DNA of 56,162 nucleotides from Akkermansia muciniphila (GTDB lineage: Bacteria; Verrucomicrobiota; Verrucomicrobiia; Methylacidiphilales; CAMAQI01): NCBI GenBank assembly GCA_945883905.1, contig CAMCYL010000007.1, forward strand, positions 1 through 56,162, in the 5' to 3' direction. The position numbers and the translations under genes were made by a program. This document shows, one piece after another, positions 26,229-35,501 of the stretch. Under the pieces are notes generated by a model. The model saw only the letters and a program-made list of their open reading frames with translations, was not told the origin of the DNA and ran no database searches. Positions within the stretch are counted from its first letter, which is position 1, and the number at the start of each line of letters is the position of its first letter.

Positions 26229-27635
26229 TTATTCATCCTCTTTATCACTAGGTCCTAAAAATGGAACCGTTTTGGAGATCGAAAATCGATTCACTTCTGA
26301 TTCAATCTCAATTTTTACATGAAATCTCCCTTTAAAGGCCGATTGCGGTAATGTGACAACAACAGGCCTCATGACCTCACCCAATGCTGGGATCTCAATC
26401 TCTTCATGAACCCCATTCCCAATAATCGGATGATCGTGACTTTCAATCTCCAACATACATTTCACCGCAATGTTTTTCTTATTCAAGATTCTCACGAGAT
26501 ATTGATTTCGAATCATTCCTTTTTCTGAATCTAAATAGTAAGGAGCCCCTACCATTCTCAAGGCACTCATGGTGACAGGTCGAATTCCAAAAATAGCCCA
26601 ACTCATAACTCCGATTCCTATTAATAAAAAAAACGTATAAAGAATCAATCGAGGACAGATAAATTTGGTCTCTAAGCCCTTTAAGCCCTGTAACGAGTCG
26701 TAACGAATCAGCCCCTTTAAACGATCTAACTTGGTCATGACCTCATCACAAGCATCAATACAGTTCGAACATCCGATGCACTCAATTTGTAATCCTTGTC
26801 GAATATCAATTCCTGTTGGGCAAACCTGTACGCAGCGCATACAATCAACACAATCCCCAGCCCCTTCAGTGCCCCGTTTTCCTCTTGGTTCTCCTCGATT
26901 TTCATCGTATCCAATGATGACCGAATGATCGTCGATTAACGCCGATTGGAAACGACCATAAGGACAGAGAACAATGCAGAACTGTTCTCTGAACCAAGCA
27001 AAGTTAAAATAAAGAACCAACGTCACAAACATCACTTTAAGAAAATATCCCCAATGCTCCCAGGGCAATGAGATCATCATCAGATAAAGTTTATGGGGTG
27101 TGATGAAGTAGGAGAGAAATAAATGAGCAATGACAAACGAGAGGATAAAAAAAAGCGAATGCTTGATCATCATTAATCTCATTTTTCGAAGAGTCCACGG
27201 TCCCTGGGCTAAAGCCTTACGCTCGAGGGCTCCTCCTTCGACGATCCGCTCGATTCGACGAACGACATGATCTAAAAATACGGTTTGTGGACAGCCCCAG
27301 CCGCACCATACCCTCCCTAATAATGCGGTGACATAATAGAGTGAAAAAGCGACGCCTGATACAACAAAAAAACCGAGCCAAATATCTTGTCCGACAAAAG
27401 TGAGCCCAAAAAGATGAAAATGATTTGTGTCTAAATCTAAAAAAACAGCTGGATTTCCATTGATCTGAATCCAAGGAAGAGCGGCATAAAGTATTATCAA
27501 TCCATAACCAACAAGACGTCTCCAAAAAGTAAATCGACCTGAAACATCAGCCGGATAAACTATTTGTCGAGAACCATCCTCATTGATCGTCGTGACACTA
27601 TCACGATTGGGTCTTTTGATTCCAAAGGATTTCAT
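26229..27635 (-). CDS. ccoG: cbb3 oxidase accessory ferredoxin CcoG (RdxA/FixG)
   Basis: This 468-residue membrane protein is the CcoG cupric reductase family member used in cbb3 biogenesis. It has several helices, the GRVWCGWGCPQTVFLDHV motif, QFCIVLCPYGRFQSAL, and two 4Fe-4S clusters, CVDCMRCVQVCP and CIGCSNCIDACD. A C-terminal immunoglobulin-like domain follows the last helix. It starts 3 nt after ccoP. In proteobacterial homologues it reduces Cu(II) to Cu(I) for CcoI, which matches the neighbours here. Confidence 0.95.
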   Translation of the reverse strand: MKSFGIKRPNRDSVTTINEDGSRQIVYPADVSGRFTFWRRLVGYGLIILYAALPWIQINGNPAVFLDLDTNHFHLFGLTFVGQDIWLGFFVVSGVAFSLYYVTALLGRVWCGWGCPQTVFLDHVVRRIERIVEGGALERKALAQGPWTLRKMRLMMIKHSLFFILSFVIAHLFLSYFITPHKLYLMMISLPWEHWGYFLKVMFVTLVLYFNFAWFREQFCIVLCPYGRFQSALIDDHSVIIGYDENRGEPRGKRGTEGAGDCVDCMRCVQVCPTGIDIRQGLQIECIGCSNCIDACDEVMTKLDRLKGLIRYDSLQGLKGLETKFICPRLILYTFFLLIGIGVMSWAIFGIRPVTMSALRMVGAPYYLDSEKGMIRNQYLVRILNKKNIAVKCMLEIESHDHPIIGNGVHEEIEIPALGEVMRPVVVTLPQSAFKGRFHVKIEIESEVNRFSISKTVPFLGPSDKEDE

Positions 27636-27638
27636 CGA

Positions 27639-28199
27639 TTACTTGATCTCATCCTTCGTATGATGACTTAAAACAAAAGCCGCAACCTCTAAGATTCTTT
27701 TTTTACCTAAAACCTTTCCCCATTGCGGCATTCCTTTCTCTAAAACTCCATTTGTAATTGTCTGAACAACCTGAGTCGGCTTTCCTCCATGGATCCAAGT
27801 CGAATCGACAAGATTCACTCCAATCCCTCCCTTAAGTTCGGGTCCATGGCAGGCCGCGCAATTCGCCATAAAGGTCGTCTTCCCCGCTGCAACGGTAACA
27901 CTTTCCTGACTCATACTCCATAGTTGATCATCGCTGACCTCTCCCCCGCCATTGGCAAGAGCCGCCATCTGAATTCGATTCAACTCCTGTTCAGCCTCGA
28001 CCCCTTGATCGACAATCCCCCCCACTGAGGGCCAATGAAACCAAAACCAGTAGGCAAATGCATAAATGATCGCAAGATACAACGTCCATAGCCACCAATT
28101 CGGCAGTCGCTTATCATATTCCTGAATTCCATCAAAGGAATGGGGACGCAACGGATCTTCGTTTTGTTTTGTAGAATTTGGAAGAGGTTGTTCACTCAT
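27639..28199 (-). CDS. ccoP: cbb3 oxidase subunit III (CcoP), mono-heme form
   Basis: This membrane-anchored cytochrome c passes electrons to the catalytic subunit. The N-terminal FixP-type segment (FDGIQEYDKRLPNWWLW, about 22-38) and one helix (about 37-53) are followed by a single c-type heme motif CAACH at 114-118 and a Met ligand candidate in KGMPQWGK. Standard CcoP is about 300 residues with two hemes; this one has 186 residues and one heme. Its ATG overlaps the ccoQ stop (ATGA), so translation is coupled. Confidence 0.93.
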   Translation of the reverse strand: MSEQPLPNSTKQNEDPLRPHSFDGIQEYDKRLPNWWLWTLYLAIIYAFAYWFWFHWPSVGGIVDQGVEAEQELNRIQMAALANGGGEVSDDQLWSMSQESVTVAAGKTTFMANCAACHGPELKGGIGVNLVDSTWIHGGKPTQVVQTITNGVLEKGMPQWGKVLGKKRILEVAAFVLSHHTKDEIK

Positions 28200-28378
28200 A
28201 TTTTTTTCCCTTCTTCAATACCCTCATCATCGAGAGGCAAATCACCCAGTCGCTCGACCTCCTTTTTTGAAAGTCGAATCGCATAAATCGTCATTGCGAT
28301 AAAAATTAAAAAAAACAGAACAAATGCGACTTGGGGGATCCAATCTACCCCCATCTCCCAATGAACTCTTTTAAACAT
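28196..28378 (-). CDS. ccoQ: CcoQ-like small cbb3 subunit
   Basis: This 60-residue protein has one membrane helix (about 14-34) followed by a basic and then acidic tail ending EGIEEGKKI, the CcoQ/FixQ layout. CcoQ stabilises the oxidase complex in characterised species. It lies between the CcoN-CcoO fusion and CcoP and overlaps the ccoP start by 4 nt. An 89 nt gap separates it from ccoNO; nothing notable is seen in that gap. Confidence 0.8.
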   Translation of the reverse strand: MFKRVHWEMGVDWIPQVAFVLFFLIFIAMTIYAIRLSKKEVERLGDLPLDDEGIEEGKKI

Positions 28379-28467
28379 AAATCTCCTTGTATTTAAGATT
28401 CATAAATCGGAACTCAGAAAATCTTGATTGAGGATTAAAAAATCTCACTGAAAATAAATTCATCACT

Positions 28468-30771
28468 TTACTCTTTGATCGGTTGATCCACCTTTTCAGA
28501 TTTCCCAAGTTGTTGAAGATATGAGATCACAGCAACGATTTCACGATCGGGTTCAACGATAATCCCCTCTTTTTTTAGACTATCACTAATGAGTTGACCT
28601 TGAGCTAATGCCTCGCTTTTTATTTCATCCATCGTTCGTTTGGGATAAGGTACGCCGAGTTGAATCATCACCTTGAGTTTAGTCTCTAAAGAACGAAGAT
28701 CGGTTTGATCCGTAATCAACCACCCATAATTAGGCATATTGGAACCTACCGATACCGATCTTGGATCCTCCATATGCTTATAGTGCCATGAGTTGGGATA
28801 TTTACTTCCGACTCGATGGAGATCCGGACCCGTTCGTTTTGATCCCCATTGGAAAGGATGATCGTAAATCGATTCACCAATCCTTGAATAAGCGCCATAG
28901 CGCATCAGCTCACTTACAAAGGGACGAATCATCTGCGAGTGACAGTTGTAACATCCCTCTCGTATGTAAATATCACGACCTGCTAATTCCAATGGGGTAT
29001 ACGGAATCTGTCGATATCCCTCAATGTGATTTTTATTATGCATCACCAAAGTCGGAATAATTTGAATCGATCCCCCAATCGCTGCTGCTAAAAAGGTAAG
29101 GATTGTAAAGGGCATCGCATGATTTAATAAGCGATCGTACCATTCGCCCCAACTACTTCCACTGAGTTCCATATGAAGATAGCCCGTAATCAGAGTGAAA
29201 ATTAACATCACTAAAGCAAACATTTTCAAAGTATCAGGACCGACCCCAAACATCATCGTAAAGATGATGATCAGCAAGGAGTACATCACAGGGGGATTTA
29301 GAAAAATATTCCAAAATCCCAAAGCAACCTCATCCGCATGTCCCTCCTCTTCAAGAACTTCAATAGTTCCATTCACCGCCTTACCCGTTCGAACGGTTCT
29401 CAGGATATTATAAGCCAGTAAAATAAAGCCGAGGAGATAGAGCACACCGCCTAAAAGACGAAGATGCATCATCGGACGAATTGAATTCAAGGTATCTAAG
29501 AAATTTGGGTTCTTCAACACTCCATCAGTACTAACCGCATTTAACATCAGTCCTTGAGTAATTCCTGAAACCCACATGGAAGCGACATAAAAAAGAATCC
29601 CGATCATTCCCAACCAAAAATGAAAATCGGCTAATTTAATCGAGTAAAGCTTTGTATTCCACAAACGGGGGACAAGCCAATAAATCATCCCTGCCGCCAT
29701 AAAGCCATTCCATCCTAGTGTTCCGCTATGAACGTGCCCAATGGTCCAATCGGTATAGTGCGAGAGCGCATTCACCGATTTAATCGCCAATAATGGCCCC
29801 TCAAATGTCGCCATCCCGTAAAAAGTAATTCCAGCCACAAAAAACTTAATCACCGGATCCGTTCTTAATTTATCCCATGCCCCTCGAAGGGTCAGCAATC
29901 CATTTAACATTCCTCCCCAAGAGGGAGCCCATAACATTAAACTAAACACCATTCCAAGGGATTGGAGCCAAGGCGGAAGAGCGGTATTTAATAAATGATG
30001 GGGGCCCGCCCAAATATAAATAAAAACGAGCGACCAAAAATGCACAATTGAAAGTCGATAGGAATAAACCGGTCTTTCTGCCGCTTTCGGCATAAAATAA
30101 TACATAATCCCTAAAATCGGAGTGGTTAAAAAAAAGGCCACGGCATTATGTCCATACCACCACTGAACCAAAGCGTCCTGCACCCCCCCAAAAATCGGAT
30201 AACCGTGGAGCAAACTCGTCGGAATCTGTAAATGATTCACGATATACAACATTCCAATGACTAAAATCGTTGCAATGTAAAACCACAACGCAACGTAAAG
30301 GGTCTTCTCACGACGGATCGCTAAGGTCCAAAAGAAATTGATTCCAAAGATAACCCATATGACCGCAACCATAATATTAATCGGCCAAATTAACTCCGCA
30401 TATTCCTTCCCGCGAGTGAGTCCCAGCGGTAATGAAATTGCCGCAAAGACAATAATTAATTGCCAGCCCCAGAAATGAACCCGAGAAAGAAAATCAGAGG
30501 CCAGTCTTGTCTTGCAGAGTCGTTGAGTTGAATAATAGATCCCAGCAAACATCATATTTCCAACAAATGCAAAAATCGCGGCATTCGTATGAAGTGGACG
30601 AAGTCGACCAAAAGAGGTCCACGGAATATTAAAATTCATCTTCCAAAAAGCCAGCTGGGATGCAATTAACACTCCGGCTAACATCCCCACGATTCCCCAA
30701 ACAATCGTGACAATTAGAAATTTCCTTACAATATCGTCATCAAATACAATCGTTCTCTTATCATTATTCAT
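28468..30771 (-). CDS. ccoNO: Fused cbb3 oxidase subunits I and II (CcoN-CcoO)
   Basis: This 767-residue protein joins the catalytic and the first cytochrome c subunit. The CcoN part (1 to about 465) keeps all ligands: His61 (heme b), His208, His258 and His259 (CuB), Tyr252 as cross-link candidate, His346 (heme b3) and His348 (heme b). A linker with one or more helices leads to the CcoO part, which has CYNCH (607-611), RTGPDLHRVG, and a Met ligand in SNMPNYGWL (Met679). Normally these are separate genes. The protein reduces oxygen to water at high affinity. Its start overlaps the stop of the upstream small gene by 4 nt. Confidence 0.95.
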   Translation of the reverse strand: MNNDKRTIVFDDDIVRKFLIVTIVWGIVGMLAGVLIASQLAFWKMNFNIPWTSFGRLRPLHTNAAIFAFVGNMMFAGIYYSTQRLCKTRLASDFLSRVHFWGWQLIIVFAAISLPLGLTRGKEYAELIWPINIMVAVIWVIFGINFFWTLAIRREKTLYVALWFYIATILVIGMLYIVNHLQIPTSLLHGYPIFGGVQDALVQWWYGHNAVAFFLTTPILGIMYYFMPKAAERPVYSYRLSIVHFWSLVFIYIWAGPHHLLNTALPPWLQSLGMVFSLMLWAPSWGGMLNGLLTLRGAWDKLRTDPVIKFFVAGITFYGMATFEGPLLAIKSVNALSHYTDWTIGHVHSGTLGWNGFMAAGMIYWLVPRLWNTKLYSIKLADFHFWLGMIGILFYVASMWVSGITQGLMLNAVSTDGVLKNPNFLDTLNSIRPMMHLRLLGGVLYLLGFILLAYNILRTVRTGKAVNGTIEVLEEEGHADEVALGFWNIFLNPPVMYSLLIIIFTMMFGVGPDTLKMFALVMLIFTLITGYLHMELSGSSWGEWYDRLLNHAMPFTILTFLAAAIGGSIQIIPTLVMHNKNHIEGYRQIPYTPLELAGRDIYIREGCYNCHSQMIRPFVSELMRYGAYSRIGESIYDHPFQWGSKRTGPDLHRVGSKYPNSWHYKHMEDPRSVSVGSNMPNYGWLITDQTDLRSLETKLKVMIQLGVPYPKRTMDEIKSEALAQGQLISDSLKKEGIIVEPDREIVAVISYLQQLGKSEKVDQPIKE

Positions 30772-31040
30772 CGTAAACTCCCTTTTTCCAACATCGTTTG
30801 TTTTGTTAGTTTCACCAGATCTCCATTCCTCGCTTGGATGTCTGAAGAGGATTCAGCGCTCGAGGTCGAGGCTTTGAACGAGGAGGCCCCCCCCTGGTAG
30901 CCACTGTCTGCCTCCAGCGGTAAAAGCGATTCCCGATCAGGTGAAAAAGCTCCACGGCTGCAAAAATATTGAAAAAAAAGAGCGATAAAAAGAAATACCA
31001 GCACGAGGCCAATAAAAATAGTTAACAAAATCACATTCAT
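30768..31040 (-). CDS. CcoS-like small membrane protein with Ser-rich tail
   Basis: The N-terminus, one helix (about 3-24) followed by YFCSRGAFSPDRES, has the layout of CcoS/FixS, a maturation factor required for cofactor insertion into cbb3 oxidase. The usual CcoS is about 50-60 residues; here a Ser/Lys-rich tail brings it to 90. Its stop overlaps the ccoNO start (ATGA) and it is the first gene of the minus-strand oxidase operon. The family call rests on topology and position more than on sequence identity. Confidence 0.55.
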   Translation of the reverse strand: MNVILLTIFIGLVLVFLFIALFFQYFCSRGAFSPDRESLLPLEADSGYQGGASSFKASTSSAESSSDIQARNGDLVKLTKQTMLEKGSLR

Positions 31041-31196
31041 CTAAGATGAAATAACAGATTTTAAAAAACAAACAAAAGGAATTCTGTAATTCATGAAGAA
31101 TTCATATTTTCTAATGGCTCTATTACTTTATAGACTAACATCGAAAAAAATGACTATTCTTTTGACCCAATCGACTCAAATGATTATGATCATGTA

Positions 31197-32621
31197 ATGA
31201 ATTCTAAGGAAAAACAAAAAACTTATCAATTCTTGCTACAAGATAGCAATATTGAATTAAAAAACCGCTATTTCCTCTCCATTATAGGAACACTCTCTTT
31301 GCTTTGGTTGCTTATTTCGGGTCTATTTTCATTGGTAGAATCGATTAAACTCCATGCTCCCTCTATTTTCAGCAATCACGTATCGATGAGTTACGGCAGA
31401 ATTCATCATATCGCTCAACTTAGTTTTTTTGGCGCTCTTCTCCATGGTTTTTTATGGATCGGATTTAGTCATATTGTCAACAGAGCGCAATATTTATTAA
31501 AATTTAAAAATTATCTTATTATCAGTTATTTATTTTTAAATTCTTCGATTATTATTGGAATTATAGAAATAATTTCAGGAAACCTCAAAAATGGCACATT
31601 GATCTTTCCTTCTTGCTCACTTTTCCTGTTTTCTTTTAGTCTATTCTTCCTTATCCCGGTGATCTGGAGATCTCTTTTCGAGCGAAAACAACTCTCTCCC
31701 TCTGTTTTATTTGCCTCTCTCGCTTTTTGGATAATCCCTTTCTCCCTCATCACTATGTTATTCATATCCTCCTCCGGATTTCTTCATGCGGCCTATGGGA
31801 GCTGGATCCTTTCGTGGTTCTCTCACCACCTGTTTTCGCTTTTTCTTATTCCCTTAGGACTCTCAACTCTCCTCGAATATGCACAACGAATCACAAAGAA
31901 GGAGTTTCAGAACCCCTATCCGCTTTATTTTGCCTTTTGGATTTATACAACCGCCAATCTTCTGACAACCAGTGAACTCACTCAAGGGACTCATTCTTTC
32001 CTCCCGGCTTGGCTACGATCAATCAATACCGTTGGAGCTCTTTTCTCCTCCTTTTCAATTTTAATCCTCCTTCACTCCCTTTATTCCCATCTTAAACCGA
32101 CTCTCTCGACTCTCAAAAAGAGACTCTCCTTCGGATTTTTTAGCTTTGCCTCTTTTTCAATCGCACTTCTCACAGGTATTAAAACGATCCTCGCATTTCA
32201 AGAGATCGAAAAATGGGTTCAGTTCACCTCCGTAATCCCAGCACTTCAAACCCTCTTGTCCTTTGGCTTTCTCCTCATGATCCTCTTTGCGTGGATTTAC
32301 GAGGAGGCCCCTGAGATTCTCCAAGGGGCCTGGGTCTCCCCGTCGCTGATCCAAACTCATTTATGGCTAACCTCTCTTGCCACAGGTTTCACGACCCTCG
32401 CCCTTTTGATTGCGGGGGGAATCCAAATCTATCGTCATTCAAACGCAGAAATATCATTTTTGAGTACCTCCCTCTTGATTCGTCCCCTTCTTTGGGTTCA
32501 AAGCCTCTCTCTCGTCTTCCAGTTTTCCGGTTTCCTCATGATTGCACTTCTTTTCCTTCTCCTGCTTCTTCAATGGAAACCAAACCCCAAAAACTCAATG
32601 TTCATTAACCCCTCCTCCTAG
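31197..32621 (+). CDS. Divergent CcoN-like protein lacking most heme/CuB ligands
   Basis: This 474-residue, about 12-helix membrane protein aligns with the genuine CcoN in this window: GRIHHIAQLSFFGALLHG against GRLRPLHTNAAIFAFVG, SWFSHHLFSLFLIPLG against QWWYGHNAVAFFLTTP, LPAWLRS against LPPWLQS, and THLWLTSLATGFTTLALLIAGGIQ (in pieces) against FHFWLGMIGILFYVASMWVSGITQ. Conserved His equivalents are 70/71 (heme b) and 210 (one CuB ligand). The CuB pair is replaced by Thr262/Gln263, and heme b3 and the second heme b ligands by Ile347 and Ala349. So it cannot form a normal oxygen-reducing site. The gene is divergent from the cbb3 operon and 4 nt ahead of a CcoO-like gene. Confidence 0.75.
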   Translation: MNSKEKQKTYQFLLQDSNIELKNRYFLSIIGTLSLLWLLISGLFSLVESIKLHAPSIFSNHVSMSYGRIHHIAQLSFFGALLHGFLWIGFSHIVNRAQYLLKFKNYLIISYLFLNSSIIIGIIEIISGNLKNGTLIFPSCSLFLFSFSLFFLIPVIWRSLFERKQLSPSVLFASLAFWIIPFSLITMLFISSSGFLHAAYGSWILSWFSHHLFSLFLIPLGLSTLLEYAQRITKKEFQNPYPLYFAFWIYTTANLLTTSELTQGTHSFLPAWLRSINTVGALFSSFSILILLHSLYSHLKPTLSTLKKRLSFGFFSFASFSIALLTGIKTILAFQEIEKWVQFTSVIPALQTLLSFGFLLMILFAWIYEEAPEILQGAWVSPSLIQTHLWLTSLATGFTTLALLIAGGIQIYRHSNAEISFLSTSLLIRPLLWVQSLSLVFQFSGFLMIALLFLLLLLQWKPNPKNSMFINPSS

Positions 32622-32625
32622 TCTT

Positions 32626-33261
32626 ATGAAATCGACTCCCTCTCCCCTCTCCTCGTTTATTAAAATTCTCTTCCTCATCATTCTCAGCTGGACTCTCCTT
32701 ATTCTCACTCCAATGATTCAATTCGGAGCTCAAAAACCTTATGAAGAACAAGTCAGCGGTGAACTTGTTCCTCTCCCCCTCTCAGGACTTGCTGTCAGAG
32801 GAAGTCAGATCTATGAAGAAAATGGTTGTGCCAGCTGCCATACTCAACAGACCCGAAATCATCCACTCGATAGCGCCTCCTCTTACGGTAAGCGTGCGAC
32901 GGTCACTCGCGATCTTCTTTATCAACCGGCAACCGTGGCCGGTTTTAATCGATGGGGACCTGATCTCTCCAATATCGGTGAACGAAAAAAATCGGCCGAT
33001 TGGCATCATCAACACCTCTTTTCTCCGCAGAGTCTCTCCCCGGAATCGATCATGCCCTCCTACTCCTTTCTTTATGAAAAACGGAAAATAAAAGCGCAAC
33101 CCTCCTCCGAGGCCTTGAAACTCCCTGCCTCGATTCCTCTCGAGCAAGATGAAGAAGTCATCCCCACCTCAGAGGCAAAGGCGCTCGTGGCGTATCTTCT
33201 TTCCCTCAATCAGTCTTATCCACTCCCTGAATCCCCCCTTCACGAAGACTCTGAAAAGTAA
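32626..33261 (+). CDS. CcoO-like membrane-anchored mono-heme cytochrome c
   Basis: The start is set at ATG 32626, 4 nt after the preceding stop; the longer frame from 32542 runs inside that gene. The 211-residue protein has an N-terminal helix (about 10-30), one heme c motif CASCH (68-72), RWGPDLSNIGERKKSADWH near 133, and a Met ligand in SIMPSYSFLYE, each matching CcoO (RTGPDLHRVGSKYPNSWHY, SNMPNYGWL). The closing EAKALVAYLLSL is also CcoO-like. It probably forms a complex with the divergent CcoN-like protein encoded upstream, and may carry electrons to or from it. Confidence 0.85.
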   Translation: MKSTPSPLSSFIKILFLIILSWTLLILTPMIQFGAQKPYEEQVSGELVPLPLSGLAVRGSQIYEENGCASCHTQQTRNHPLDSASSYGKRATVTRDLLYQPATVAGFNRWGPDLSNIGERKKSADWHHQHLFSPQSLSPESIMPSYSFLYEKRKIKAQPSSEALKLPASIPLEQDEEVIPTSEAKALVAYLLSLNQSYPLPESPLHEDSEK

Positions 33262-33525
33262 CAAAATCGAGTGATTGATAATCTAAGTCAAATGACCTTA
33301 GAAATCGCTTAAAAAACGTTACCTTCCTAGATCATTTACATTTTTTTTTAATATGTAATTTTGTTATTATTAATATTTTTAATTAAATTAATGAATATTC
33401 ATTAAAATAAAAAATCTCTTTTTAAGTAAAGAAGGAACGATTAGTGCTTATCGGTAAATACCTTAATAAAGGAGCTCATCGAGATCGGTATCTCATGAGA
33501 AAAATCAACGAGAGGAAAAAAAATT

Positions 33526-35007
33526 ATGACTAAAAAAATAACATCACTCGTCAGAGTCGCTTGCATCAGCGCAGGGATTTGGATGACGAGCATCACAGGT
33601 CTCTTCGCCGAAGAGGAACCGGCTCCGGCCCCCGCCCCTGAACCGACCATTGAACAACGGGTTGCTGGACTTGAGGCCTATATGAACAATCTCGACCCTG
33701 CGGGGAGCAAGGTCACTGCAATCGCAGGTCCGGGTCACAATGCCTGGCTAATGACCTCCGCCGCTTTAGTTCTTTTTATGACCCTTCCCGGTTTAGCTCT
33801 TTTCTACGGCGGACTCGTTCGCTCGAAGAATATCCTCTCTGTGATGGCTCAATGTATGGGAATCACCGGATTGGTCGCAATCCTCTGGTACACCTTCGGA
33901 TACAGCCTCGTCTTCGGAGCGAACTTTGCCAGTCCATTCCTTGGCGGAAGTGAAAACTTCTTTTTTAAAGGGGTCGATAGTGCTCCCAACACAAGCTATT
34001 GCTATTGGATCTCAGAGAATGTTTTCGCAATATTTCAATTAATGTTTGCGATTATCACTCCTGCCTTGATCATTGGTGCGATTGCTGAGCGCATGAAATT
34101 TTCTGCGATTATGCTTTTTGTGACATTATGGATGTTTGTTGTTTACTTCCCTCTCGCCCATATGATTTGGGGTTCGACTGGATATATGAACGGAGTTTGG
34201 AATGCCGATGCGGCAATTCCTGCGATCGACTTTGCTGGAGGAACCGTGGTTCACATGAGCTCCGGTTGGTCTGCGCTGGTTCTTTGTATCCTTCTTGGAA
34301 AGCGTCTTGGATTCGGACATACTCCGATGGCCCCACATAGCATGGTGCTTTGTATGGTTGGAACAGGAATGCTCTATGTGGGATGGTACGGTTTCAATGC
34401 CGGAAGCGCTCTCGCTGCTGATGGGATTGCCTCAAATGCCTTCACAACGACCACTTTAGCGGCGGCAGTTGCCTCCTTTGTTTGGGCCGGATTAGAATGG
34501 CTCCTTCGCGGAAAGGCCTCGATCCTCGGTTTCTGTTCTGGAATCGTTGCAGGACTCGTGGTGATCACCCCCGCTGCTGGTTATGTCACTGCGACTGGAT
34601 CGGTCATTATTGGTGTTTTGGCAGGGGCGATTCCCTTCATCGCCTGTACCAAAATTAAACATCTGTTTGGGTATGATGATGCCTTAGATACCTTCGGTGT
34701 TCATGCGGTTGGTGGAACCTTAGGGGCTCTCCTCACCGGTATCCTTGCCGATCCTTCCGTTAATGCGAACCTGATCTCAGAAGGTTATGCGGCGAAGAAC
34801 GGTCTCAAAGCCCTTGTTGAATCGGGTACCGTTTGGACCGCACAGCTGAAGGCGATGGGATTTACGATTGTACTCTCTGTTGTTGCAACGATCGTGATTA
34901 CCTTTATTGTGAAAGCACTCGTTGGGCTTCGTCCAACTCCTGAAGTGGAGCAACAAGGACTCGATATCGTCGAACATGGTGAGCGTGGTTACGAGCATCA
35001 TTCTTAA
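33526..35007 (+). CDS. amt: Ammonium transporter with signal peptide
   Basis: This 493-residue Amt/MEP channel imports ammonium. It has a cleavable-looking signal peptide (1 to about 28), a Pro/Ala-rich mature N-terminus, and 11 helices. Signatures are GLALFYGGLVRSKNILSVM, AIAERMKFSA, DFAGGTVVHMSSGWSAL (signature 1 with a pore His) and DTFGVHAVGG (second pore His). The ribosome binding site GAGAGGAAA precedes the ATG. The 264 bp upstream gap is very AT-rich around 33340-33420 and should hold the promoter, but I could not find a clear sigma-54 site. glnK follows 25 nt later. Confidence 0.96.
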   Translation: MTKKITSLVRVACISAGIWMTSITGLFAEEEPAPAPAPEPTIEQRVAGLEAYMNNLDPAGSKVTAIAGPGHNAWLMTSAALVLFMTLPGLALFYGGLVRSKNILSVMAQCMGITGLVAILWYTFGYSLVFGANFASPFLGGSENFFFKGVDSAPNTSYCYWISENVFAIFQLMFAIITPALIIGAIAERMKFSAIMLFVTLWMFVVYFPLAHMIWGSTGYMNGVWNADAAIPAIDFAGGTVVHMSSGWSALVLCILLGKRLGFGHTPMAPHSMVLCMVGTGMLYVGWYGFNAGSALAADGIASNAFTTTTLAAAVASFVWAGLEWLLRGKASILGFCSGIVAGLVVITPAAGYVTATGSVIIGVLAGAIPFIACTKIKHLFGYDDALDTFGVHAVGGTLGALLTGILADPSVNANLISEGYAAKNGLKALVESGTVWTAQLKAMGFTIVLSVVATIVITFIVKALVGLRPTPEVEQQGLDIVEHGERGYEHHS

Positions 35008-35020
35008 TTCTCAAATTTAA

Positions 35021-35371
<351 letters not shown>

Positions 35372-35396
35372 TCGACCTTCGATCTGAATTCTCCGT

Positions 35397-35426
35397 AAAC
35401 ACCCCGAAGGTCACTTCGGGGTGTTT
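35397..35426. terminator. Bidirectional intrinsic terminator
   Basis: AAACACCCCGAAG (35397-35409) and CTTCGGGGTGTTT (35414-35426) form a perfect 13 bp stem with a 4-base loop. The A-rich and T-rich ends make it usable on both strands: after glnK from the left and after the DUF4870 gene from the right. Confidence 0.85.
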
Positions 35427-35501
35427 GCATTTAAGCCAGATCTGCAAAAGGAATTAAAAATGGAGCGCCGACCGCCTCCCCCCGATCAATATCTCAAGGG
35501 A

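Noticed and set aside
31041-31196. Possible FNR or similar redox-regulator box between the divergent oxidase operons
   Set aside because: TTGACCCAATCGACTCAA and ATGATCAT caught the eye, but neither matches the FNR consensus TTGAT-N4-ATCAA well enough.
33262-33525. Sigma-54 promoter upstream of amt
   Set aside because: No GG-N10-GC spaced TGGCAC/TTGC pair could be found; only AT-rich DNA.
35450-35472. Short match (GGAATT, A-run, GCGCCGA) with 55636-55660
   Set aside because: The similarity is only about 20 bp with gaps and could be chance or a trace of a repeat edge.
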